From contig NZ_LT906483.1 of the NCBI RefSeq assembly GCF_900187065.1, forward strand, positions 2,604,001-2,668,000: DNA of 64,000 bases. The letters run 5' to 3'. The notes under the pieces are model-generated. The model saw nothing but the letters and a program-made list of their open reading frames with translations. It was not told where the DNA came from and ran no database searches. A program made the position numbers and the translations under genes. Positions 19,115 through 27,667 of this stretch are shown one piece after another (the stretch's first letter is position 1; each line of letters begins with the position of its first letter). The DNA comes from Mycolicibacterium thermoresistibile. GTDB taxonomy: Bacteria > Actinomycetota > Actinomycetes > Mycobacteriales > Mycobacteriaceae.

Positions 19115-20361
19115 CACCCTCCCCCGCCCGGTGGCGCCATCATGCCCGGCAGTCCGGAAGCCGGGTCTGTGGTCGAGATGCTCTGCGGTGACGGCGAGTC
19201 GGAGCGCAGCCAGTCCTCGCTGTAGGTGATCTCGTTCGGTCGGGCCGCCGCACCGACGAAGGGATTGACGCCCAATGGTGGGAAGTTGTACTGGCGATTT
19301 TTCACGATCGGCGCCAGATACTGCACACACAGCTTCGCCGACTGCTCCGCCCCCAGCCGGGAGGCCGCTTGTACGGCCCCGCACAGAAAGGTGATCGGAT
19401 CGCTGAAGTTGTTCGCCGCCAGTACCCCACTGAGCGTGCCCTGCGCCGGCTGATACATGTTGACGACGTTGGCGAGGCTGGTCGGTGCGACGTGGAGCAA
19501 CTGTTTGACGTCACCGAGGCTCTCGCTCAACGCCTCAGACACTGACGCGAGCTTCTCCGAAGCTGTCCCGATACTGTCGCGGTTCTCAGCGACGAAGGAC
19601 TTCACGTCTCCCACAACCGATGCCAGTTCCTCCAACGCTTCGGCGACTTCACCAGGATCGTTGACCATGAGCTGGGTGACAGATGCCAGGTTCTCGTTCA
19701 AGCGACGCATCACATCTGTGCTGTCCCGGAGCGCCGACACCAGGGTCGAGAGGTGCTTGACGCTCGTGAAGGTGTCGTCGCTGTGCTCACCGAGCGCTGT
19801 CAGCGCCTGTGACAACTTGCCGACGCTGTCGCGAATCGCCGGCCCCTGACCACGGAGATTGTCCGCCGCGGAGTTGACGAACGCACCCAGGGTGCTCACG
19901 CCGCCGGGCTCGGTCGGCTGCAGAGTTTGACTCAACCTCTCGAATTGGGCTCGGAAGTCGTCCCATTCGACGGGCACCGCGGTCCGCTCCAGAGGAATCA
20001 CCGCATCGGATGCGAGCGTCGGGCCGCCGCGGTACGGGGGTGTCAACTGGATGGCCCGCGCGGTCACCAGGGTGGGCGACAGGATCACCGCCTTGACGTC
20101 GGCGGGCACGTCATATCCGTCACCGACCCAGAACGTCACCTTCACCTGTGTCGGTTGCGGTTCGATCGAGGTGATCTTGCCGACATTCACCCCACGGATT
20201 CGAACATCGTCGCCGACGAAGAGACCCTTGGTGTTCTGGAAGAACGCGACGATGTCGGTTCGGCCCCCTTGTCGCGCCTTGTCGATTCCCAGATGTGCCC
20301 CCGCCGTCAGCGCAGTGCAGACCAGAACTGCGGCGAGGCCGACACGGGTGAGCGCCTTCAT
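19114..20361 (-). CDS. mceD: Mce family protein, MceD position
   Basis: A 415-aa Mce subunit. A single N-terminal membrane segment (about residues 5-25) precedes the MCE domain (IVAFFQNTKGLFVGDDVRIRGVNVG near 37-61). A helical tunnel region with heptad-like SALRDSTDVMRRLNENLASV follows, and the C-terminus is Pro/Gly-rich. The start ATG overlaps the mceC stop (ATGA). It is one of six different subunits that form a hetero-hexameric conduit. Confidence 0.9.
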   Translation of the reverse strand: MKALTRVGLAAVLVCTALTAGAHLGIDKARQGGRTDIVAFFQNTKGLFVGDDVRIRGVNVGKITSIEPQPTQVKVTFWVGDGYDVPADVKAVILSPTLVTARAIQLTPPYRGGPTLASDAVIPLERTAVPVEWDDFRAQFERLSQTLQPTEPGGVSTLGAFVNSAADNLRGQGPAIRDSVGKLSQALTALGEHSDDTFTSVKHLSTLVSALRDSTDVMRRLNENLASVTQLMVNDPGEVAEALEELASVVGDVKSFVAENRDSIGTASEKLASVSEALSESLGDVKQLLHVAPTSLANVVNMYQPAQGTLSGVLAANNFSDPITFLCGAVQAASRLGAEQSAKLCVQYLAPIVKNRQYNFPPLGVNPFVGAAARPNEITYSEDWLRSDSPSPQSISTTDPASGLPGMMAPPGGGG

Positions 20362-21611
20362 TGTTCACCGTTCCCTGCGTTCTCCGACCCGGTATCCGCC
20401 CCGGGAGGCGGGCCGGGTGGTGGACCTCCGGGCGCGGGTGGCGGCAGTGGTTCACGGTACGGGTAACGCGGGTCACCCGGGTTTCCCGTGATCGCCTCGG
20501 GAAGAGTCACATTCGGATCACCACCTTGCCCGGTCCGGGGATACGGCAACGGCAGCGCCGGCGTGCCGGGTTGTCCGGTTTGCGGATCATGGCGTTCGGA
20601 CGGCGCGAGCACGTGTGGATCCAGACCGAGGTCCGAGAACGCCGCATCCACGAACGGCTGCACGAACTGGCCGGGAAGCAGATTCGCGAGGTAAGCCTTG
20701 AAGAACGGTCCCGACGACACTGATTCCCCCAGCGCCATGACATAGTCCCCGAGTCCTCTGATCGACTTCTGTACCTGCGCCTTACGGTTGTCGACGATCG
20801 CCAACACCCCGTTCAGTTTCTCCAGGGCCGGCTTCAACGTGTCTCGGTTCGCTGCGATGAGCTCACGAATCTGCCGCGCCATCTCAGCGATGTTCCCGGA
20901 GAGCTGGTCCAGTCCCGCGCTCTGCGCGCGGAGCTCCGCGAGCAGAGCGTTGCTGTCGTGGATGAGCCGCACGACGTGGTCGGACCGTTCGGCAAGTACT
21001 CCGGTCGCCGTCCGCGCGTTGGCGAGCAACTCCCGCAACTGCGCATCGCGCGCATTCAGCGTCTGGGAGAACCTCGCCACCCCTTCGACCGCGATCCTCA
21101 GTTGCGGCGGCGTGTCACGCAACGTCTCGCTCAGTGTTCTCAACGCGGTCGACAACTGGTCGGTGTCGAGACCGCTGATCGTCGCCGTGAGGTCGCCGAC
21201 CGCATCCGGCAGTTGGTACGGCGATGTGGTCCGCTCCATCGGAATCGTCTCGGCCAGCCGTCCATCGCCTCGCGGCGTGACGACCAGAACCTTGTTTCCG
21301 AGAAGGCCGATTGTCTTGATGTCTGCCTCCGTCTGCTCGCCCAGACGGATGTCGTCGGCAACGGTGAATTCGACCAGCACGCCGTCGGGTTCGAGGCTGA
21401 TGCGCCCCACCTGGCCCGCTCGAAACCCCAGAACCTGGACCGGGGCACCGGTGGTGAGGCCGCCGAGCTCATCGAAGATCGCCGAATAGGTTCTGCTCGA
21501 GGATGGCAACGGGAGCTTGCTGTAGTTGAAGGCCCCCACCGTGACGGCGATCAGCGTCGTCACTCCGATCGCTCCGATCACGGCCCGATTGCGTTCTCTC
21601 AGCGGCTTCAT
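20358..21611 (-). CDS. mceC: Mce family protein, MceC position
   Basis: A 417-aa Mce subunit with N-terminal membrane anchor (VIGAIGVTTLIAVTVGAF), MCE domain (SAIFDELGGLTTGAPVQVLGFRAG near 43-66), coiled helical region and a long Pro-rich tail (PPPAPGGPPPGPPPGAD), which is common in C subunits. I chose ATG 21611 because it forms the ATGA overlap with mceB used throughout this operon; a GTG at 21623 would add four residues. Confidence 0.9.
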   Translation of the reverse strand: MKPLRERNRAVIGAIGVTTLIAVTVGAFNYSKLPLPSSSRTYSAIFDELGGLTTGAPVQVLGFRAGQVGRISLEPDGVLVEFTVADDIRLGEQTEADIKTIGLLGNKVLVVTPRGDGRLAETIPMERTTSPYQLPDAVGDLTATISGLDTDQLSTALRTLSETLRDTPPQLRIAVEGVARFSQTLNARDAQLRELLANARTATGVLAERSDHVVRLIHDSNALLAELRAQSAGLDQLSGNIAEMARQIRELIAANRDTLKPALEKLNGVLAIVDNRKAQVQKSIRGLGDYVMALGESVSSGPFFKAYLANLLPGQFVQPFVDAAFSDLGLDPHVLAPSERHDPQTGQPGTPALPLPYPRTGQGGDPNVTLPEAITGNPGDPRYPYREPLPPPAPGGPPPGPPPGADTGSENAGNGEQ

Positions 21612-22636
21612 CGCGGGGCGCACCTCCCTGTATCTTGGCCGGCGACCTTGACGTACACAGGCTGGCCGCCTTTGCCATTCATCTTCAGCACCAGATCACA
21701 GAGATAGAAGTTGAAGAAGTCGCCGCTCATCGCCTGCCTGCCCAGCACCCGGTACGCGTCGGGCAGTGTGTTCAACAGATCGTCAAAGTATTCGTGGTCT
21801 CCGAGGACGACACCGGCCGCGCGGTCGGTCTCACGGACGGTCTTCGTCAGCGGCTCCCGCGCCTGGCTGAGCAGCTCGGCGAGGGTGCGGGCGCCCTCAC
21901 CGGCCTTCGCCAGCCCGGCGCTGATGGTTTCCTTTCGCCCCTGTAGCCCGTGGATCAGATCGGAGAGCGAATCGACCGCCTCGGCGAACTGGTCGCTGTG
22001 ACCGCCCAGCGAGGCCAGCACCGTGTTGAGGTTGACGACAACCTGGCCGATCAGTTCGTCCCGGTCGGCCAGCGTGTTCGTCAACGTGGCGGTTTGCTCC
22101 AGGATCGACCCGATCGTGGGGCCCTGGCCCTGAAAGGCCGCGATGAGCTGACCGGACAACGCGTTCACGTGCGCGGGGTCCAATGCGTGGAAGAGTGGCC
22201 GGAAACCGCCGATCAGCGCGTCGAGGTCCAAGGCCGGCGCGGTCCGATCGAGAGGGATCGTCTCTCCGGGAGCCAGTTTGGTGGTTCCGCCGGCACCCTC
22301 TTCGAGGGCCAGGTACCGGCCTCCGATGAGATTGTCGTAGCGGATGATCGCGCGGCTTCCCTCTGTCAGCACCACAGATCTGTCAGCGCTGAACTTGACC
22401 AGTACGGTGGAATCGTCCCGGACACTGACGTGCTTGACCTTGCCCACTTCGACACCGGCGATACGAACGAAGTTGCCGTTCTCCAGACCGGTCACCGAGG
22501 TGAAGATCGCGTGATAGGTGTCCTCTTCCTGAAAGCGCAGCTGTGCGAATATCGCGATCAATCCGAATGCACCGAGCGCACAGACGACGACGAAGACCGT
22601 CAGCCGTAGTACGAGTCCGGACAGATTCTTCCTCAA
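21608..22636 (-). CDS. mceB: Mce family protein, MceB position
   Basis: A 342-aa Mce subunit: N-terminal membrane helix (about 8-32), MCE domain with HAIFTSVTGLENGNFVRIAGVEVG at about 42-65, and helical domain ending with a short C-terminus carrying two Cys. The start is a TTG at 22636 preceded by AAAGGTGAG 5 nt upstream; no better ATG or GTG is available in frame. Its length fits B subunits, the shortest in the set. Confidence 0.88.
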   Translation of the reverse strand: MRKNLSGLVLRLTVFVVVCALGAFGLIAIFAQLRFQEEDTYHAIFTSVTGLENGNFVRIAGVEVGKVKHVSVRDDSTVLVKFSADRSVVLTEGSRAIIRYDNLIGGRYLALEEGAGGTTKLAPGETIPLDRTAPALDLDALIGGFRPLFHALDPAHVNALSGQLIAAFQGQGPTIGSILEQTATLTNTLADRDELIGQVVVNLNTVLASLGGHSDQFAEAVDSLSDLIHGLQGRKETISAGLAKAGEGARTLAELLSQAREPLTKTVRETDRAAGVVLGDHEYFDDLLNTLPDAYRVLGRQAMSGDFFNFYLCDLVLKMNGKGGQPVYVKVAGQDTGRCAPR

Positions 22637-22685
22637 CTGAACTCACCTTTTCGTGACGCTGTGAGCGAACTGCAGTAAGTCGGGA

Positions 22686-23954
22686 TCACGGCGGTGGTGG
22701 TGTTCCCGGAGAGGTCACCGGCCCGGGGGCGGGGCCGCCCGGGTACCGGATGCTCGGCGGTTCGGGCACCGCACGGGTGACCGGAAAGTAGTTCGCCCAA
22801 CCGGGGAATCCGATCCCAGGATTCGGGCGGACGTCCAGACCCGTACCGAACCCCGTGTTGGTCACCAGGTAGCGCACCGGCCAGTTGTCCGCGACATCGG
22901 GCAGTGAACCGCAACCGGGCTTGCCGCCCGGCCCACCCTTCGCAGCGTTGATGGGCAGGTGGTCCGGGTACCGGTACGGATCGTCACCCAGCAGTAACGC
23001 CGCGTCCAGTACGGCTGACTTGCCGTTGCCACCGATGTAGTCCATGGCACCCTTGTCGAGCGCAGTCTTGGCACCGAGGAGCAGGCACGTCAGTCCCGGG
23101 TTGTACTTCATCAAGAGGTTTGTCGTCGGCTCGAGCCGGTTGATGGCGTTCACGAGCTCGTCTTTGCTCGGGCTCAACACCTTCGTCCCGCTGTTGGAGA
23201 AGCCGGCCAGCCCGACCAACAGAGCATCGAGTTGTTGAGCGTGACTCGTCACGGTCTCGCTCGTCGTGCTGGCCGCGTTCAGTGTGTCGAGGAGATCCTG
23301 CGCGGCGACGGCGTATGTGTCGCTCACCCCGGCCAGCGAGCGCCACGTCTCACGCATCGTGTCGGTGCGCGAGTTGAGTTCCAGCAGCAGCTCGTCGGCA
23401 TCTGTTGTCGCCACGCCTATGCGATCGCCCTGACCTCGAACCGCTTCGGACAGCGCCGACAGCACTGCGTTGAGTTTGGCCGGTTCGATCTGTGCGATGA
23501 GGTCGACCAGATTCTGGAAGACGGTGTTGACCTCGACGGCGACATTCTGTGACCTCAACACCGCCCCGGCGGACAATCTCTGGGGGCTGGGCTGACGCGG
23601 ATAGACCAGCTCCACGAACTTCGTTCCGAACAAGGACGTCGCGTCTATGCGGGCCTCGACATTGGCTGGTATGTGCTCGATCTGCTTCGGATCGATCTCC
23701 AACCGAAGACCTACCCGGCCGGAACCGCCCGATACGCCGGCGACACGTCCCACCTCCACCCCACGCATCTTCACCTTCGCGTAGGGCTCCATGACCAGAC
23801 CCGATCGCTCGGCGGTGAGTGTCACCGGGACACTGGGCGTGAAGGACTGGTTGAACGCGGCGACACAAAGGGCGGCTGCGCCCGACAACGCCACCACCAA
23901 CATGGTGGCGAACCACTCGGACGCGATGCGGGGTGTCTTTCGCCGAGCAGCCAT
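22686..23954 (-). CDS. mceA: Mce family protein, MceA position
   Basis: A 422-aa first Mce subunit. It has a basic start (AARRKTPRIASEW), a membrane anchor (ATMLVVALSGAAALCVAAF), the MCE domain (GLVMEPYAKVKMRGVEVGRVAGV) and helical region, then a C-terminal domain with CGSLPDVADNWP and a Pro-rich tail, typical of A subunits. The ATG at 23954 is 4 nt after the yrbEB stop; an upstream in-frame start at 23993 would overlap yrbEB. There is a 49-nt gap to mceB, the largest within the mce run. Confidence 0.9.
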   Translation of the reverse strand: MAARRKTPRIASEWFATMLVVALSGAAALCVAAFNQSFTPSVPVTLTAERSGLVMEPYAKVKMRGVEVGRVAGVSGGSGRVGLRLEIDPKQIEHIPANVEARIDATSLFGTKFVELVYPRQPSPQRLSAGAVLRSQNVAVEVNTVFQNLVDLIAQIEPAKLNAVLSALSEAVRGQGDRIGVATTDADELLLELNSRTDTMRETWRSLAGVSDTYAVAAQDLLDTLNAASTTSETVTSHAQQLDALLVGLAGFSNSGTKVLSPSKDELVNAINRLEPTTNLLMKYNPGLTCLLLGAKTALDKGAMDYIGGNGKSAVLDAALLLGDDPYRYPDHLPINAAKGGPGGKPGCGSLPDVADNWPVRYLVTNTGFGTGLDVRPNPGIGFPGWANYFPVTRAVPEPPSIRYPGGPAPGPVTSPGTPPPP

Positions 23955-23958
23955 CGCG

Positions 23959-24816
23959 CTATCCGGAGAAGTTGAATTGACCGGTCTGGCCATAGATCGC
24001 CAGAGATACGAACAGGATCAACAGAGCAGTGGCGACCAACGAGGTTCGGGTGGCGCGCCCCACCGCCTCCCCCACACCGGCCGGGCCGCCCGAGGCGGTG
24101 TATCCGTAGTACGTGTGAATCAGCATGACGGTCGCCGCCGCCACGGTGGTGACGGTGAAGGAGCGGATCACGTCCGCGGGAACGAGGAAGGTGTTGAAGT
24201 AGTGGTTGTAGACACCGGACGACTGACCGTATATGGCGGTCGTGCCGAAGCGCGCGGCGAAGTAGGCAAGGATCAGCGCCACACTGTAGAGCGGCAGGAC
24301 GACGACGACTCCGGCCACGAGTCGCGTTGACGCCAGGTAGGCGATCGAGCGGACACCCATGACCTCCAGCGCATCGATTTCCTCATTCACCCGCATGGCG
24401 CCGAGCTGGGCGGTGGCACCCGCACCGATCGTGGCAGCCAGGGCGATCGCGGCGGTGGTCGGAGTGATGAGGCGTGTGTTGAGGAAAGCCGATGCGAAAC
24501 CGACCAGGGCATCGACCCCGACCTGGGAGAACTGGTTGTATCCCTGCGCTGCGATGAGACCGCCGGTTGACATAGTCAGGAAGGCGACGACCGCGACTGT
24601 GCCGCCGATCGCGGCAAGCGCACCGGTGCCCAGGCTCATCGCGGCGACTTGCCGTAACAACTCGGCCCGGTAATACACGCAGGCATCGAAGAGCGAAACG
24701 ATCGTCGTCCCATAGAATCTCGTCTGTTCACCGATCCGGCGCCAACTTGACCGGGCCCGCCGCCGGATCTTCACGAGGCGTGGGAAATGCTGTGTCGCAA
24801 CGGTTGTGACGTTCAT
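23959..24816 (-). CDS. yrbEB: YrbE/MlaE-type ABC permease, B subunit of the Mce importer
   Basis: A 285-aa integral membrane permease with about 5-6 hydrophobic helices. The MlaE family motif is visible as GAGATAQLGAMRVNEEIDALEVMGV near 130-155, the coupling helix that contacts the ATPase. It moves substrate delivered by the Mce tunnel through the plasma membrane. The cognate ATPase (MceG/Mkl type) is not encoded here and is normally shared and unlinked in mycobacteria. The ATG overlaps the yrbEA stop (ATGA). Confidence 0.92.
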   Translation of the reverse strand: MNVTTVATQHFPRLVKIRRRARSSWRRIGEQTRFYGTTIVSLFDACVYYRAELLRQVAAMSLGTGALAAIGGTVAVVAFLTMSTGGLIAAQGYNQFSQVGVDALVGFASAFLNTRLITPTTAAIALAATIGAGATAQLGAMRVNEEIDALEVMGVRSIAYLASTRLVAGVVVVLPLYSVALILAYFAARFGTTAIYGQSSGVYNHYFNTFLVPADVIRSFTVTTVAAATVMLIHTYYGYTASGGPAGVGEAVGRATRTSLVATALLILFVSLAIYGQTGQFNFSG

Positions 24817-25637
24817 GTGGTGATCTCGAAGCCGATTGCGGTAGCCACCAGGTTGATCAGAAAGAGCAGGACGAACGAGAAGACAACGGTCTCGTTCACC
24901 GCGTTTCCCACCCCCGCGGGCCCACCTTTGACGGTCGTGCCCTGGTAGCAGGCGACCAGCCCCGCACTCAGTCCGAAAAGTGTGGCTTTCACCATGGAGA
25001 CCAGGACGTCGCTGAGTCCGGTGATGAACGTCATGCCGGCCACGAACGCGCCCGGGGTCACGTGCTGGAAGAACACGGAGAAGAAGAAGCCGCCTGCCAG
25101 TCCGGTGAGCGTCACCGACGATGACAGCAGCAGTGCCACAACGGTGGCGGCAAGGACCCGAGGCACCAACAGCGCACGGACCGGGTCGATCCCCATCACC
25201 TTGAGGGCGTCGAGTTCTTCGCGGATCGTGCGTGCCCCCAGATCCGCGCACATCGCCGCTGCGCCCGCGCCGGCGACAACGAGAACGGTCACAAAGGGTC
25301 CGATCTGATTGACCGCACCGACCGCGGCCCCGCTGCCGGAGAAGTCGGCGGCGCCGAACTCGACCAGCAGGACATTGAACGTGAAGACCGTCAGGACCAC
25401 GTAGGGGATCGACAACAACAGTGTCGGCACCAGCGACACCCTGGCCACGAACCACGTCTGTTCGAGAAACTCCCGCCACGCGAACGGCCACCTGAATGTG
25501 GCGACCAGCACGTCCAGGGCGAATATGAAGAACCCCCCGACGTTGTGCAACGGCTTCAACATCCCACCGCCCGCCGACCATCCCCTGGTCACGATGGCGC
25601 CGGCGGCATCCTTCAGCTGCGCCGCAGAACGATTCAC
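24813..25637 (-). CDS. yrbEA: YrbE/MlaE-type ABC permease, A subunit of the Mce importer
   Basis: A 274-aa permease subunit with the MlaE signature GAAAMCADLGARTIREELDALKVMGIDP near 120-150 and 5-6 hydrophobic segments. It pairs with YrbEB to form the permease core of the Mce transporter. The start is GTG at 25637. It follows the SDR gene by 71 nt on the same strand and opens the yrbEA-yrbEB-mceA-F block. Confidence 0.92.
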   Translation of the reverse strand: MNRSAAQLKDAAGAIVTRGWSAGGGMLKPLHNVGGFFIFALDVLVATFRWPFAWREFLEQTWFVARVSLVPTLLLSIPYVVLTVFTFNVLLVEFGAADFSGSGAAVGAVNQIGPFVTVLVVAGAGAAAMCADLGARTIREELDALKVMGIDPVRALLVPRVLAATVVALLLSSSVTLTGLAGGFFFSVFFQHVTPGAFVAGMTFITGLSDVLVSMVKATLFGLSAGLVACYQGTTVKGGPAGVGNAVNETVVFSFVLLFLINLVATAIGFEITT

Positions 25638-25708
25638 CGGCGATCACCGCCTCGGGGGGCGCCGGGTGCCGGTTGGCGCCTCACTGCTGTCCGCCTCCGG
25701 CCGGATCG

Positions 25709-26524
25709 TCAGTCACGGTGCGCCCCTTGCTCGATGGGTTGCGGGACGGCGGGCACGGCCTGCTCGGGACCCATGGCCGAATAGCCTCCATCGACCGCCC
25801 AATCGGCGCCCGTCACGGCTGACGCCCGAGGAGAAAGCAGATACGCGACCACCGAACCGACCTCCTCGGGGTCGCACGTCCGGCGCGTGAGATGAAGCGG
25901 AGCGGCGAGCCTGTCGATCATGGTGCGATCCCCGCCACTGCGTTGGTCCATGATCTTCGACCAGGTCCACCCGGGACTGACCGAGTTCACGCGGATGCCG
26001 TCGTCGGCCAGATCCATCGCCATGGACCGGGTCAGTTGCACCAACGCCGCCTTGCTGGCCGGGTAGACCCAGCGTCCGGTCTGCGCCACCTTGGACGACA
26101 CCGACGTGAAATTGACGACGGCGCCGCCGGCCTTTCGCAGATACCGGCGGGCTCGCTGCGTCACGATCGCCGTGCTGACCAGATTGACGTTGAGGGCTTC
26201 CAACCACTGCGTGCGCGTGCTGTCCACGCCGTCATCGATGTAGCTGCACGCGAGATTCACCAGCCCGTGGAGGCCGTGGCCGTCGGCATCGATGGCCGCG
26301 ATCGTTTCCGCCACATCGACGTCGTTGGTGATATCGGTTCTGTAGTACCGCACATTGCTTTGGAGTTCATCGACGATCGTCTTCGCGCCCGTCTCGTCGA
26401 TGTCCACGATCGCGATCATCGCTCCGGCCGCATGGAGCACCCGCACGACACCGTGGCCCAGCAGAGTGGAACCGCCCGTCACCATGACCGTGCGGCCGGC
26501 CAGGTCGTGTGCGCCTGTAGTCAT
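25709..26524 (-). CDS. Short-chain dehydrogenase/reductase (classical SDR)
   Basis: A 271-aa classical SDR. It has the cofactor motif GGSTLLGHG near residues 16-24, an acidic residue after the second strand (IAIVDIDE) that favours NAD(H), the NLACS region, catalytic Ser in NFTSVSSK and YPASK (YxxxK), and the C-terminal GADWAVDGGYS. It oxidises a secondary alcohol or diol; the substrate is unknown. As first gene of the mce operon it lies directly downstream of operator B. I chose ATG 26524 because the TTGACT -35 puts the transcription start just before it. An ATG at 26536 would overlap the expected -10. Confidence 0.85.
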   Translation of the reverse strand: MTTGAHDLAGRTVMVTGGSTLLGHGVVRVLHAAGAMIAIVDIDETGAKTIVDELQSNVRYYRTDITNDVDVAETIAAIDADGHGLHGLVNLACSYIDDGVDSTRTQWLEALNVNLVSTAIVTQRARRYLRKAGGAVVNFTSVSSKVAQTGRWVYPASKAALVQLTRSMAMDLADDGIRVNSVSPGWTWSKIMDQRSGGDRTMIDRLAAPLHLTRRTCDPEEVGSVVAYLLSPRASAVTGADWAVDGGYSAMGPEQAVPAVPQPIEQGAHRD

Positions 26525-26556
26525 GTCGTCACCCATCGATTCATGTTGGTGCACAA

Positions 26557-26562
26557 AGTCAA
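26557..26562 (-). promoter_or_regulatory. -35 box of the SDR-mce operon promoter
   Basis: TTGACT on the minus strand, followed after 17 nt by TCGATG as a weak -10. The transcription start would fall close to ATG 26524. The edge of operator B is exactly 20 nt upstream. Confidence 0.5.
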
Positions 26563-26582
26563 CGGCTTTCCCTGCGCCGTCG

Positions 26583-26609
26583 CTATCCGCTCGACGCCAT
26601 CACTATCCG
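26583..26609 (-). promoter_or_regulatory. Direct-repeat operator B (putative AraC-type site) upstream of the SDR-mce operon
   Basis: CTATCCG at 26583-26589 and again at 26603-26609 on the plus strand, 20 bp apart. A spacer with CGACGCC lies between them. It lies between the FAH-family gene and the SDR gene and ends 20 nt before the TTGACT -35. Confidence 0.65.
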
Positions 26610-26690
26610 GTCCGCGGCGTCGCGACGGACCGAGCTCGTCGCCCGAGAAGCGCCGGCGCGGCCCGGGTCGCCTGCGGTTCTCAAGACCGG

Positions 26691-27659
26691 TCACGCTCGC
26701 TTGATCGGATTGTCGAGTCGGCCGACTCCCCCGATCTCGACGGACAGTGTTCCCTCGAGACGGCTCAGGTCCACATGGCGGACCGTCGGGAACCGTGCAG
26801 GTGCTGCCACCTTCACCGCGGTGCCGAAGTGCACGACGTCGCCGGGTTCCAGCGTCATGTATTCGGTGAGGTGCGCCAACACCGTTTCGACTGAGAAGGT
26901 GAGCCGACTGGTCGAGTCGGCGAGTATCACTTCGTCGTCGAGGAGACAGGTGACGTCGAGGTTGTTCGGATCGCCGACCGCCTCGGTCGTCACGAGCCAT
27001 GGCCCCATGGGCGCGAAGGAATCGCATCCCTTGGACCGAGCGTGATAGGTCAGGTACACCGACCGGTCCTCGGGTCCACGCACCTCGCGCCAGTCGAGTT
27101 CGACGGGTCCGATGGCGCCCACGGTCGGTGTGAGCTCCATGCTGTCGCGATCCTTCAACGACGGTGACGTGATGTCGTTGATGATCGTGAAGCCGAGGAC
27201 CGCATCGAGCGCTCCTTCAACAGTCAGGTTGCGGACGCGCCGGCCGATCACCGCCGCCAACTCGGGCTCCGGGTGTGTCAGCCCGAACTCGGATGGGACA
27301 ACGATCGGATCACCATGGCCCACCAGGGCCGACGGCGGTTTGAGGAAGTATGCGGGCTCCGTCGGCGGACGGTGGGCATACTGCGCGATCGACCTGTTGT
27401 TGACCGCCACACCGATGATCTTGGAAGGGTTCGGCGAAGGCGGTAGCCACCGCACCGCTGCGGGATCGACCACCGTCTCGACGACACCGTCGGCGACCCT
27501 TCTCCTGAGCGCGTTCAGCAGTTCCTCGCCCTCGGCGAGAACAGCGTTCATGTCCAGGTGGTCACGCCCCACCAGCCGGCTCGCGTCGATCAGTGCACCG
27601 TCGGCACCTTCGATCACCAGCAGGCGACGGCCACCGACGCTGACGCTTGCGAGTTTCAC
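26691..27659 (-). CDS. Fumarylacetoacetate hydrolase (FAH) family protein
   Basis: A 322-aa FAH-fold protein. Metal-binding and active-site segments are present: LTHPEPELAAVIG near 124-138 (the E-x-E pair), FTIINDITSPS near 155-165 and SRLTFSVETVLAHLTEYMTLEPGD near 246-269. Family members hydrolyse C-C bonds or decarboxylate dioxo acids in aromatic catabolism, such as 2-hydroxyhepta-2,4-dienedioate or fumarylpyruvate. It is 8 nt downstream of the HsaA-like gene and ends the long dioxygenase operon. It probably acts on a ring-cleavage product, though no ring-cleavage enzyme is seen here. Confidence 0.85.
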   Translation of the reverse strand: MKLASVSVGGRRLLVIEGADGALIDASRLVGRDHLDMNAVLAEGEELLNALRRRVADGVVETVVDPAAVRWLPPSPNPSKIIGVAVNNRSIAQYAHRPPTEPAYFLKPPSALVGHGDPIVVPSEFGLTHPEPELAAVIGRRVRNLTVEGALDAVLGFTIINDITSPSLKDRDSMELTPTVGAIGPVELDWREVRGPEDRSVYLTYHARSKGCDSFAPMGPWLVTTEAVGDPNNLDVTCLLDDEVILADSTSRLTFSVETVLAHLTEYMTLEPGDVVHFGTAVKVAAPARFPTVRHVDLSRLEGTLSVEIGGVGRLDNPIKRA

Positions 27660-27667
27660 ACCAGCTC

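Noticed and set aside
23959..25647. A single 562-codon frame covering both yrbE genes
   Set aside because: Only its last 285 codons encode YrbEB; the first half is an out-of-frame reading of yrbEA, which has its own GTG start and an ATGA overlap.
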